The notes under the pieces were generated by a model. It saw only the letters and a program-made list of their open reading frames with translations, ran no database searches and was not told where the DNA came from. From Paraflavitalea pollutisoli (GTDB lineage: Bacteria; Bacteroidota; Bacteroidia; Chitinophagales; Chitinophagaceae), in the NCBI RefSeq assembly GCF_029360705.1, contig NZ_JARKMX010000006.1, positions 1 through 64,000 of the forward strand: a DNA stretch of 64,000 nucleotides, given 5' to 3'. This document shows, one piece after another, positions 46,049 to 54,579 of the stretch; the stretch's first letter is position 1, and each line of letters opens with the position of its first letter. Position numbers and translations under genes: made by a program.

Positions 46049-46854
46049 GGTACATTCTTTTTTAGTAAAACATAGGTGTGATCGGCCAGGGCGCTTAATA
46101 GGGGTAGTGGTTGACTTTTTGTGTCGAGCCATACCAGCAGGTGAAAAAGCCGGGGGTGTTTACGCATGGCGGGTTCCAGGTACGAGGGAGGGATGAATAA
46201 ACCAACCGGTTTGGCCGTGAGCAGCCTGAAGGTTGGTAGCCTTCTTGAGAATTGCCGTACCGAATAATAGCTGATCGACTGTTGCACGGTATCGGTGAGT
46301 CGTGCCAGTTGTGGCCGTTGCGTCCATCGCCTGCCTGCTTGTCGCCAATGGCCCTTGAGCAGGTAGTAGCAGGATTCCCACCAGCAATATTTACCAAACA
46401 GTACCAGCGCCAGGTGCCCCTCGGGTTGCAGCAGGGCCTGAAAGGTTTTACCCAGTTGATGGAGTTGCGGAGGCGTGATACAGTTCAGTCCGGCAAAGTT
46501 GGAGAAAACCAGGTCGAATGGTACATGGTCCTGCAAGCTGCCCAGTTCATGGAAAGCGCAGGTGAGAAATTGCGGGGCCACTACGTCGTTGTGTTGTGGT
46601 CCTTTGGCATTGGCAGCGTCGATCATGGCGGCACTTTGGTCTGTAGCTACAACCTGGTGTCCCAGGGAAGCCAGCCACCAGGCATCATCACCGGTACCGC
46701 AATTGATCTCCAGGATACGCAGCGAGCCTTTGCCTGCCAGGAATTGCAGCAGCCAGCGGCGGGCGACCTGACGTTGGGCTTGTCCTGTCAGACTTTGACC
46801 GAAACCCAGGTCATACCCGGCTGCCAAGGCATCAAAGGCGGCCATTTTATTCAT
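46045..46854 (-). CDS. Class I SAM-dependent methyltransferase
   Basis: A 269-residue soluble methyltransferase. Motif I is LRILEINCGTGDDAWWLASLG, followed by VVATDQSAAMIDAA and a post-core FDLVFSNFAGLNCI. It lies between two radical SAM genes, overlapping one by eight bases and the other by four, so the three products are probably made in fixed ratio and act on one substrate. The C-terminal 90 residues contain SYYSVRQFSRRLPTFRLLTAKPVGLFIPPSYLEP, a segment seen in methyltransferases next to glycan genes. Substrate unknown. Confidence 0.85.
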   Translation of the reverse strand: MNKMAAFDALAAGYDLGFGQSLTGQAQRQVARRWLLQFLAGKGSLRILEINCGTGDDAWWLASLGHQVVATDQSAAMIDAANAKGPQHNDVVAPQFLTCAFHELGSLQDHVPFDLVFSNFAGLNCITPPQLHQLGKTFQALLQPEGHLALVLFGKYCWWESCYYLLKGHWRQAGRRWTQRPQLARLTDTVQQSISYYSVRQFSRRLPTFRLLTAKPVGLFIPPSYLEPAMRKHPRLFHLLVWLDTKSQPLPLLSALADHTYVLLKKNVP

Positions 46855-48307
46855 ACGACAGTTGTTTCAGTTGCCAACGCCCCAGCACCGTGCGGGGAAG
46901 ATACAGGCAGGCAGCAGCGATCTTTTTGAAGTCGGTGCCCTGCAAAGAGAAGGGATGGCGCAGTCCTTTGCGTAATAACTGCCAGCCCTGTTCGGTGCGC
47001 AATACATGGTGTACATGGCGGTGCAGCTTTTTATAAAATGCCGGGGAGTATTTATTGCGGAACATCAGTTGCAATTCGTCGGAGTCGGTCCAGTTGGCTT
47101 TGCTGTGCAAATCATGTTTCACCCGTTCGTAAAACAAGGTGCCGGGCAAGGGATAGGATACCGAAATGCCGAGCTCGGCCGGCATTAGTTCGCGGATCAG
47201 CTGAATGGTCTTTTCAATATCTTCCCTCGTTTCTCCGGGATAGCCAAACTGAATAAAGAAACCTGGCCGTATATGGTGTTGCTTCAGCAATTGGGTGGCC
47301 TGCCTGATCTGGTCGATGGTAGTGCCTTTGTCCATCGCATCGAGAATGGCCTGTGAGCCACTTTCGGCACCCATCCAGGCGTTTTCGCAACCAGCTTTGG
47401 CCAGCCAGTATACATAGTCTTCCTGCACCAGCAGATCGGCCCTCGATTGGATCTTGAAGCGGAGGGACAGTTGTTCCTGTTCGCAGAGCGTGGCAAACTC
47501 TTGCACCCAGCCTGGCTTCAGGCCAAAGATGTCGTCACAGAACCAGATATGATCGAATTGGAATTGTGCTTTGAGCAGTTGTAATTCACGTACCACGTGG
47601 CGGGGAGAGCGGGAGTGATAACGATTGCCATAGATCGGTTTGGCGCACCAGTTACACTTGAAGGGGCAACCACGGGTGGTGCCCATATTCATCGAGAAAT
47701 AGCCGGTGCTTTTCAGCCACATAGCCCGATAAGGGGTAATGTCTACCAGGTCCCAGGCAGGCAGTGGCAGGCTGTCGAGGTCACGGATCACGCCCCGTTT
47801 GCCGGTTTTAACTACCGTGTCTGCTGACCGGTAGGCAAGTCCTGGTATATGGCTGCAGGAGGTAGTACCGGCCTGAAGGGCATTGACCAGTTCCAGCAAC
47901 GTCATTTCGCCTTCGCCGAGAATGATATAATCGGCCCCTTCCTGGAGGTATTGCTCGTAGTGATCGGTGGAATCGGAACTGCACACGATCACCGTACATC
48001 CCCTGTCCTTTGCCAGGCGTGCCATGCGAAAAGCTGCTTCCCGCATATTGGTGAGGCACATTTTGGTCAGGTAATTGAAGCCGTCATCATACAGCACAAA
48101 AAAGTTGGGCGCAGCCCGGTCAAGGTGCGGCACCACATCGGTTGCTGCGGTGGCAAACATGGTATCGAACAAGCTCACGGCATAGCCATGTTCCCGTAGC
48201 TGTGCGGCGGCATACAAAGTGCCCAGCGGGGCATAGGGTTGACCGGTAGCCCATTGCTTGGGGTCGAATCGAAGGAAATAGGAATGGCTCAATAAGATCT
48301 TCTTCAT
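46847..48307 (-). CDS. B12-binding-type radical SAM protein (second copy)
   Basis: A 486-residue paralogue of the protein at 44624-46048, with the same layout: cobalamin-binding-type domain (PYAPLGTLYAAAQLREHGY, then IILGEGEMTLLELV), radical SAM core with C214, C218 and C221 in TRGCPFKCNWCAKPIYGNRY, and a C-terminal helical part. The two copies share the cluster motif followed by YG and RSP but differ strongly elsewhere. It is the first gene of the trio. Likely catalyses a radical methylation or C-C bond reaction in a glycan, lipid or secondary product; the substrate is not known. Confidence 0.88.
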   Translation of the reverse strand: MKKILLSHSYFLRFDPKQWATGQPYAPLGTLYAAAQLREHGYAVSLFDTMFATAATDVVPHLDRAAPNFFVLYDDGFNYLTKMCLTNMREAAFRMARLAKDRGCTVIVCSSDSTDHYEQYLQEGADYIILGEGEMTLLELVNALQAGTTSCSHIPGLAYRSADTVVKTGKRGVIRDLDSLPLPAWDLVDITPYRAMWLKSTGYFSMNMGTTRGCPFKCNWCAKPIYGNRYHSRSPRHVVRELQLLKAQFQFDHIWFCDDIFGLKPGWVQEFATLCEQEQLSLRFKIQSRADLLVQEDYVYWLAKAGCENAWMGAESGSQAILDAMDKGTTIDQIRQATQLLKQHHIRPGFFIQFGYPGETREDIEKTIQLIRELMPAELGISVSYPLPGTLFYERVKHDLHSKANWTDSDELQLMFRNKYSPAFYKKLHRHVHHVLRTEQGWQLLRKGLRHPFSLQGTDFKKIAAACLYLPRTVLGRWQLKQLSYE

Positions 48308-48399
48308 AATCCGTTCAGCGCAAAGGGTAGGTACACAGTGCTACTAATAGTACGGCTACCGGAAGCGCAGGTTGCCTGGACCAACAAAGAAGTATGATC

Positions 48400-49200
48400 T
48401 TACCGTACGGCCAGTATTTTAGCAGCACCAGCCCGCGGCACCTGGTCTACCTGTTGGTTGTATTGCAGGCGGCCGTAGCGGATGCCGATCGCCAGTACCA
48501 TCGAATGGTGACTGTCTGGCATATCCAACGGATATTCCAACGTAAACGTGAAGGGAGGCGCTCCTTCCGTACAGGGAAACCAATCTCCCAGCACCAGTTG
48601 GGTTCCCATTTCCTCATACTGTTCTGCACTCGCTGTATACCTGCCTACTGGCTGGGAATACAGATCGGGTACTACGCCGAAGGTGACCATCAGGCTGCAC
48701 AGCGGGTAATAAGGCGAAGGGTGGAAGTTGATGCCGGTGGTCAATTGAGGAATGTGGATACTCGCCTTCCTGTTGGCTTTGTCCAGCGTCCATTCGAGGT
48801 GGTTGCGTACAATGCCATCGAAATGCACCAGCCGGTTGAGTGAATAGCCAGCCAGTACAGCAGGCCAGTGCGATAGTTCAATACTACGCTGTCCGAGTTT
48901 ACTGGTTTTATCCATTTCCTGTACTGGCTTTAGCAAGGCGTTGAGGGGACCGGCGATATTCTTGTCGGCCAGGGCTTTCAATGGCATGATGGTGTGCATG
49001 ATAAAGCTGGCGGACCGTGATCGGCCGCCAAATTCGGCATTGATGCGCCGGGTCTCTTCAAACTGTGGATCGTTCTTGATCTTGTCTCGGGAGGCGCCAC
49101 CTTTTCTCCGCCGCACCGTGCGGTTTACACCATACATCTTGTAAAACGAATAGTTGCCATCGCCGTCCCTTGGGGTGGGATCTTCCTGATTACGTGCCAT
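48400..49200 (-). CDS. Conserved-looking protein of unknown function
   Basis: A 266-residue soluble protein. The N-terminal part is basic and contains RRKGGASRDKIKNDPQFEETRRINAEFGGRSRSA, a pattern I have met in uncharacterised Bacteroidota proteins but cannot name. The middle and C-terminal parts are beta-rich (KASIHIPQLTTGINFHPSPYYPLCSLMVTFGVVPDL, FTFTLEYPLDMPDSHHSMVLAIGIRYG). No catalytic motif, signal or membrane helix is evident. It stands 92 bp downstream of nothing on its strand and 93 bp before the radical SAM trio, and may share regulation with it. The 11-bp repeat array lies upstream. Confidence 0.7.
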   Translation of the reverse strand: MARNQEDPTPRDGDGNYSFYKMYGVNRTVRRRKGGASRDKIKNDPQFEETRRINAEFGGRSRSASFIMHTIMPLKALADKNIAGPLNALLKPVQEMDKTSKLGQRSIELSHWPAVLAGYSLNRLVHFDGIVRNHLEWTLDKANRKASIHIPQLTTGINFHPSPYYPLCSLMVTFGVVPDLYSQPVGRYTASAEQYEEMGTQLVLGDWFPCTEGAPPFTFTLEYPLDMPDSHHSMVLAIGIRYGRLQYNQQVDQVPRAGAAKILAVR

Positions 49201-49318
49201 AAGTCGGTAATAATTGTGGTGATTGAATACAGTAGCTGACCTCAGGCGTGGTTGGTTGGGACACGTAACTACTCCCTAAGATAAGCAGAATATAACCTGA
49301 TAACAAATTGTTCATGAC

Positions 49319-49402
49319 CCGTAGATAAGCTGTACCTATACAAGGACGGGTTATCTACAGCTTATCTACGGCTTATCTACGGGTTATCTACGGCTTATCT
49401 TC
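49319..49402. repeat. Array of five 11-bp direct repeats with inverted copy
   Basis: Five head-to-tail units of 11 bp occupy 49348-49402: GGGTTATCTAC, AGCTTATCTAC, GGCTTATCTAC, GGGTTATCTAC and GGCTTATCTTC. Just before them, 49319-49334 (CCGTAGATAAGCTGTA) is the exact reverse complement of 49356-49371, so a 16-pair hairpin can form with part of the array. It lies between divergent genes. The reverse-strand unit (GTAGATAAGCC) shares the ATAAG core with the array at 3541-3589. Confidence 0.92.
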
Positions 49403-49648
49403 CAGATTGGCGGTCAAGTAGAGGCCATTCGTTGACCCGATAGGGGTGTAATGACCGAAAAAAAGTGGAAATTTTTGTGCAGGTAGTGCGGAGCAGGGGT
49501 TGTAGCGGCAGGCAGCCCGATACGTAGTCGTGACTGACTGGGTTGCCTGTGCGAACCTTTAATTAAATTATTGTCGGATAGGCGATTGCGTGCAACCGGA
49601 ATACGCTAACATTGTGGGGAAGGCTACCTGTACGGGGCCTGGCCAAGT

Positions 49649-50656
49649 ATGGACATCAGTGTTGTTATTCCCACCTGCAACCGGAAACAGCGTTTGCTGC
49701 AATTACTGCACAACCTGCAGCAATCGGTGTATCCGCTGCATGAAATCATCGTTGTCGATGCGGGGGAAGACAGGCTGACCGTAGAAGACCTGGCGCCCTA
49801 TGCCCACCTGACTATTCATTATCTCTCTTCAGAAAAATCGGTTTGCATACAACGGAACAAAGGTATACAGGTAGCCCGGGGCGAATGGATATTCCTGTGT
49901 GACGATGATATGGAAGTGCCGGCCGATTACCTGCACCTGCTTGCGCAGCATGTGTCGTTGCATCCATCGGCCGGCGCGGTATCCGGTCAGGTGTTGCAGC
50001 AGTACCACGGTAAGTGGACGGCCAGCTATGCGATACAGTCATCGAGGGCCTTGTTGTTTCATTATATCTTTCAGCTCAGCATTTGGGGAGAGATCCGTTG
50101 CGCAGGGAATAACCTGTTGGTGAGGCGGGTGCTGCAATACTACCAACGCAAAGGTAATCACATCACGCGGGCAGGCTGGCCGGTGATCACTGATTTCAGG
50201 GGCGACTATTTCACCACGCCGGTATATGGATTGGGGGCTTCGCTGGTGCGGCGTGCCTGGCTATTACAATCGCCTTACGAAGAGGTGCTCGACCGGCATG
50301 GTATCGGCGACAATTATGGCGTCAACCTCGGTTTCCCCGTACCGGGCGTGCAGGTGCTCAATAAGGCGTTCGTATATCACCACCATGCTCCCGAGAACCG
50401 CCTGCAACGCCCCTTACAATACTATCGCCGTATGCTGGCTTTGCATTATTTTACAAGAACCCGTCGGGAACTTCGATCGGTGAAAAAGGGGTGGCTGCTC
50501 TGGTCGCTGGCAGGTAACCTGTTGGGGTTTGTACGGCGCGGTGACTGGTACATGATCCGCGCTGTGGTGAAAACCGGTTGGCGTATCACCTGGGAGCAGA
50601 ATCCTTACACCCGTGCGGCCAAAAACAACCAAAAAGTAGTGGAACCTTTGCTATGA
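49649..50656 (+). CDS. Family 2 glycosyltransferase
   Basis: A 335-residue GT-A fold enzyme. MDISVVIPTCNRKQRLLQLLHNLQQS opens the nucleotide-sugar domain; CDDDMEVP (around 87-94) holds the metal-binding D-x-D; and a later acidic residue is present in ITDFRGDYF. It transfers a sugar from a nucleotide donor to a glycan or lipid-linked acceptor in the cytoplasm. The start is the first ATG of the domain. It is coupled by an ATGA overlap to the following membrane glycosyltransferase, so the two probably work in one pathway. Confidence 0.9.
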   Translation: MDISVVIPTCNRKQRLLQLLHNLQQSVYPLHEIIVVDAGEDRLTVEDLAPYAHLTIHYLSSEKSVCIQRNKGIQVARGEWIFLCDDDMEVPADYLHLLAQHVSLHPSAGAVSGQVLQQYHGKWTASYAIQSSRALLFHYIFQLSIWGEIRCAGNNLLVRRVLQYYQRKGNHITRAGWPVITDFRGDYFTTPVYGLGASLVRRAWLLQSPYEEVLDRHGIGDNYGVNLGFPVPGVQVLNKAFVYHHHAPENRLQRPLQYYRRMLALHYFTRTRRELRSVKKGWLLWSLAGNLLGFVRRGDWYMIRAVVKTGWRITWEQNPYTRAAKNNQKVVEPLL

Positions 50657-52200
50657 CTTCTTTTGCAACTGTTATGCCTGGTCGCACCGGAAAGATACTG
50701 TCTTACGAGCAACTGGCATTGTGGACGGTCTTTGGTATGTACCTGCTGTTGCTGGGATTGGCCATCGTTCACCACGAACCCTGGGGCGATGAAGTGCATA
50801 GTTGGAATATTGCCAAGGGCAGTGCTACCTACCTGGATGTGATCCGTAACAGCCGTTTTGAAGGGCATCCTCCTACCTGGTACACCGTGATGTGGCTGGT
50901 ATCGAAATGCACCCACCATTTCGTGTATGTGCAAGTGGTACATGGCATACTGGCAGCGACGAGTGTGTGGCTGATCCTGTTTTATGCACCTCTGCCATTT
51001 TGGTCGCGGCTATTGGCTCCCTTCGGTTACTTTTTGCTGTTTGAGTATGCTACACTGACCCGCAATTATGCGATTGGGGTACTGTTGGCTTGTTGCATCT
51101 GTGTGGTGATGCACCGGCCATTCAAGGGACAATTGTTGTGTTATTATGCATTGCTCCTATTGCTGTCCAACACCCATTTGCTGGGGCTGCTATTGGCTGG
51201 TAGCATTCATGTCTATTATATCCTTGATCGCTACGCAAAACAACCGGGAGCGGCAAAACAGGCAGGTAGCTTCCTGCTTGGTCTGTTGTGCTTACTGCCT
51301 GCTGGTTATTTTATCACGCCTCCTACCGGCAGTGCCCTTGATTTCGATTTTTGGCTCAAAAGGATGTTCTCCTCGGCCCAATCCAATTTCATGATCACGG
51401 TGCAGGCGCCACTCCGCGTGTTGGTACCATTGCCCGCCTGGTGGCAGGATCATTGGTGGAATACACAATTCCTGCTCGACTGGCAAGGCAGCTATCGGTG
51501 GCTCAAATACGGTACCCCATTGCTGGCTTTGTTCATTGCAGGGGCCATGATCTACGTATTGCGCCGGCACCGGCCGTCGCTTTGGTTGTTCCTGACCAAC
51601 TTGTCGGTCACGGCTTTGCTGAGCATGACCATCTTTCCCATTGGTTGTGCCCGGTATGGTGGCTATATTTTCATCAGTTGGATCGTGGCGTGGTGGCTAT
51701 CCTGCTACCACGTAGCGCCGTTACCGCGGAAACAGCGAATGGCCAATGGCTTGTTGATCATGCAGGCGCTGGCTGCACTGGTGGCCATCGGCCTCGACTG
51801 GAACCGGCCCTTTTCCAATTTCAACCGGGTGGGTGAATTGGCGCAAAAAGTTCCTGCGAGTCGAACGCTGGTATGCGATTACTGGGGGCTGAATGCCGTG
51901 GCGGCCTTTATGGACCAGCCCATGTACTGCATGGACCTGCAGCAGGAAACCGCTTACTTATTGTGGAATGAACGCATGGCGGAACTGATGCGATCCCCTT
52001 ACCGTTATTCGCTGGGGGCGCAACAATTGAACAAGCAGGGCGTAGCCCAATTTTATATGATCTCTTCCAATCCGCCGCCAACGATAATCCGCCTCGATGA
52101 CCGGTTGGAAAAGCTATATGCCGTAACGCTGGTCGACAAGCGGGAAGGTGCCGTTGAATCGGGTGGTAACCTGTATCTGTACAGTATACAGCCTCGTTGA
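50653..52200 (+). CDS. GT-C type membrane glycosyltransferase
   Basis: The start at 50653 overlaps the preceding stop (ATGA), and the longer frame lies inside the previous gene. The 515 residues form about 11 membrane helices with a first external loop HHEPWGDEVHSWNIAKGS, whose D46-E47 pair is the metal-binding signature of polyprenyl-phosphate-sugar-dependent GT-C enzymes. A further loop reads FEGHPPTWYTVMWL. The C-terminal 100 residues are periplasmic. It probably adds a sugar from a lipid-linked donor on the outer face of the inner membrane. It stops 10 bp from the convergent GT4 gene. Confidence 0.82.
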   Translation: MTSFATVMPGRTGKILSYEQLALWTVFGMYLLLLGLAIVHHEPWGDEVHSWNIAKGSATYLDVIRNSRFEGHPPTWYTVMWLVSKCTHHFVYVQVVHGILAATSVWLILFYAPLPFWSRLLAPFGYFLLFEYATLTRNYAIGVLLACCICVVMHRPFKGQLLCYYALLLLLSNTHLLGLLLAGSIHVYYILDRYAKQPGAAKQAGSFLLGLLCLLPAGYFITPPTGSALDFDFWLKRMFSSAQSNFMITVQAPLRVLVPLPAWWQDHWWNTQFLLDWQGSYRWLKYGTPLLALFIAGAMIYVLRRHRPSLWLFLTNLSVTALLSMTIFPIGCARYGGYIFISWIVAWWLSCYHVAPLPRKQRMANGLLIMQALAALVAIGLDWNRPFSNFNRVGELAQKVPASRTLVCDYWGLNAVAAFMDQPMYCMDLQQETAYLLWNERMAELMRSPYRYSLGAQQLNKQGVAQFYMISSNPPPTIIRLDDRLEKLYAVTLVDKREGAVESGGNLYLYSIQPR

Positions 52201-52210
52201 TTTGCCCTGG

Positions 52211-53458
52211 TTATTTCAGGGCCATCCTGCGTGTAGGGAAAGGCTGCCGGGCAGCCACTACCTGCCGGTAGTGGGCCGCTGCCACCCGGGCAATGGCTTC
52301 AAAAGAAAGCTGGTCGTGCCACCAGGCCATACAAGCCTCTCCGGTTGGTTGCAGCGGCTGGCGCATCGCCTGCCCGGCAGCTGTCACGAACGAAGAAGCA
52401 TCACCCGGTTGCCAGAACGCTCCCAACCTTCCTCCATCGGTCATCATCCGGAAACTGGGAATAGCCGTTACGATGGGCACGCAACCACAGCGCAACGCTT
52501 CACTCAACGCATAACCACTGCCTTCATGGTGACTGCCCAGGATAAAGTAATCGGCACTGTGGTAGTAGTTCATCATTTTTTCATGCCCGATCCTGCCCAG
52601 CAAATGGACACTGTTCTGCAATGTGGGGTGCTGTTGTATACGCTGGCGTACGGCTTCTTCCAATACCCCTTCGTGGTAGATCATATACAGGCGGGCTTGC
52701 GGGTGTTGTGCGGCCACTTGGGCAAACCCCTCTAAAATAGTGAGCGGGTCTTTGTTGTCATCGAGCCGGCCCACCCACAGAAAAACCGGGGCACCTGACA
52801 GGCCGGTTAGTTGGCGCATGGCAATTCTGTTGGTAAAGACAGTACCATCGTTCTTGCGAAATGTTTCGGCCTTCAACCCACCGCTGTTTCCACCGGGTTG
52901 GAGAATAGGAGCCTTATCACGTGTGTCATAATCAAAGAAGGTGGCGCCTTCCATCACGGGCATAATCTTGTGGTAGGGGGCGGCACGCATGAACCATTCG
53001 GCCCCCTGCTCATGGGTAGTGAAAAAGAAAGCATCGGCCACGCTGTTGAGCAGGTTGTGCAGCAGGCGTTTGATCCGGCCGGGCGACCGGCCACCATGGT
53101 GTTGCACAATGATGGCTGTTTTACGGGGCAGCATCCAACGCAATACAAAGGTGGGCAGGGATAAGGTCAGGCTGTGCACCTGCACCACATCGGCATCGAG
53201 TTGCTTCACCTGTCGCACCAATTTCCAGGGCACCTGCCAGGCGCGGAAGTTGCCTCCCCGTTTGTCTGCACAGAAATGATGCTGGATACCACGCTCTTCA
53301 TAATAACCATCCCGGCCAAACCGGGTTACGATCCTACTTTGTACGCCTTCGGCCAGGAGCGCCTCCGACCAGCCTGTGGTCGTATAATATTGCCGAATGA
53401 ATGCCCTTTCGTCGTGGAGGCGTTCGTCATAAAAATAAAAGAGTTGGATGACTTTCAT
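52211..53458 (-). CDS. Family 4 glycosyltransferase
   Basis: A 415-residue GT-B fold enzyme. The N-terminal domain begins MKVIQLFYFYDERLHDERAF; the donor-binding domain shows FLWVGRLDDNKDPLTILEGF, LLGRIGHEKMMNYYHSADYFILGSHHEGSGYALSEAL, with the E-x(7)-E-type signature, and CVPIVTAIPSFRMM. Last of three overlapping leftward genes (ABC exporter, GT4, GT4), with a four-base overlap to the preceding one. Retaining transfer of a hexose to a growing glycan is the family reaction; donor and acceptor are unknown. Confidence 0.9.
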   Translation of the reverse strand: MKVIQLFYFYDERLHDERAFIRQYYTTTGWSEALLAEGVQSRIVTRFGRDGYYEERGIQHHFCADKRGGNFRAWQVPWKLVRQVKQLDADVVQVHSLTLSLPTFVLRWMLPRKTAIIVQHHGGRSPGRIKRLLHNLLNSVADAFFFTTHEQGAEWFMRAAPYHKIMPVMEGATFFDYDTRDKAPILQPGGNSGGLKAETFRKNDGTVFTNRIAMRQLTGLSGAPVFLWVGRLDDNKDPLTILEGFAQVAAQHPQARLYMIYHEGVLEEAVRQRIQQHPTLQNSVHLLGRIGHEKMMNYYHSADYFILGSHHEGSGYALSEALRCGCVPIVTAIPSFRMMTDGGRLGAFWQPGDASSFVTAAGQAMRQPLQPTGEACMAWWHDQLSFEAIARVAAAHYRQVVAARQPFPTRRMALK

Positions 53459-54579
53459 GTGCGTAGTTTTTCATAGGAGGCAGTTAGCGTGGGGAATTTG
53501 TATTCACTGTCAACGGTAGTTTCCGGGCGGAATAGTTGCATCAGGGCCCGTGCACTGTCTTCCATGGTCTGATACAGTATTCGTTCATGCACCAGCTGTG
53601 CATCCTGCAACAGCTCCAGGGCTTTGGCTTCCATCTCAGCGGCATCCTTTACTACATGCCAATGTGGTACGGCATGGTCAAACGGATAACAATAGCTGAT
53701 GACATGAGCGCCGCCATACAATGCCTCGAGGCATACCGTGCTGCAACCTTCATAGTGGGAGGTGTGCAGGAAGAGGCGGCTGCGCTGCATCAGGGCCAGT
53801 ATGTCGGCATGTGGTTTTCCGCCCAGCAAGCGGAGATGGTCGTGCAGTTGCAACTCGTTGATCAGGGCTTCCACTTTCGGTTGCTCACGGCCGATGCCGC
53901 AATGGATTGCCTGGAGCCCGGGCAGGGTTTGCCGCAACCGGTTAATGATATAGGTATATTGATCATATTGTTTGAGCGGCTCGAAGGAGCCGGCGGCCAT
54001 GATATCGATATCGCGCGTAGCGGGCCATACAGCGGGAAAGCTGCGTGGGTCGATGGCGTTGGGAACCAGGTGGCGTGGCCGGATGCCGTGGCTGCGCTCA
54101 TAGCGATCACGCAGGGTAGTACCCATGGCAGCGAGCTGGTCACCGTGTGGGCGGATGAGTTTTACCCACCAATTGGATCTTTTTGCATCCTGCCCGCAGA
54201 TCCAACTAATATGTGGAATGCCGTACCGCTTACCGAAATACTGTGCCAGCAAAGCGCTTTCTCCATTCCAGCAACTGAACAATCCGATGATATGGCATTG
54301 CTGCTGTAATTGCTGCAAGGCCCGCCATACTTTTCGGTAAAGCACCCATTTTTTGATATTGGGTTTGTGCAGGCCATCGAATGCCTGCACGGTGATCCCA
54401 TGCCATTGGTAGATGGCTTCGTGACAGGGATGCAGCAAGGATAGCACGGTGATCCTGGTATCGGGATGGTTTTCCTGCAGGGCTTTTACCATCAACTGTT
54501 GAGAGGGTACCCACCAGGTGGCTGACTCGTGCTCGGGAAAGGCGGGGGTAATGACGACCAGTGTGTTGGGCTTAGGCAT
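53455..54579 (-). CDS. Family 4 glycosyltransferase
   Basis: A 374-residue GT-B fold enzyme. MAAGSFEPLKQYDQYTYIINRL and LLGGKPHADILALMQRSRLFLHTSHYEGCSTVCLEALYGGAHVISY carry the donor-binding and double-glutamate signatures of the family. The first domain begins NTLVVITPAFPEHESATWWVPSQQ, as in capsule and O-antigen enzymes. It overlaps the ABC exporter gene by eight bases upstream and the second GT4 gene by four downstream, so the three are co-translated. Confidence 0.9.
   Translation of the reverse strand: MPKPNTLVVITPAFPEHESATWWVPSQQLMVKALQENHPDTRITVLSLLHPCHEAIYQWHGITVQAFDGLHKPNIKKWVLYRKVWRALQQLQQQCHIIGLFSCWNGESALLAQYFGKRYGIPHISWICGQDAKRSNWWVKLIRPHGDQLAAMGTTLRDRYERSHGIRPRHLVPNAIDPRSFPAVWPATRDIDIMAAGSFEPLKQYDQYTYIINRLRQTLPGLQAIHCGIGREQPKVEALINELQLHDHLRLLGGKPHADILALMQRSRLFLHTSHYEGCSTVCLEALYGGAHVISYCYPFDHAVPHWHVVKDAAEMEAKALELLQDAQLVHERILYQTMEDSARALMQLFRPETTVDSEYKFPTLTASYEKLRT

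Noticed and set aside
49348-49402. CRISPR-like array
   Set aside because: The 11-bp units are joined directly without spacers and are too short; no cas genes are present.
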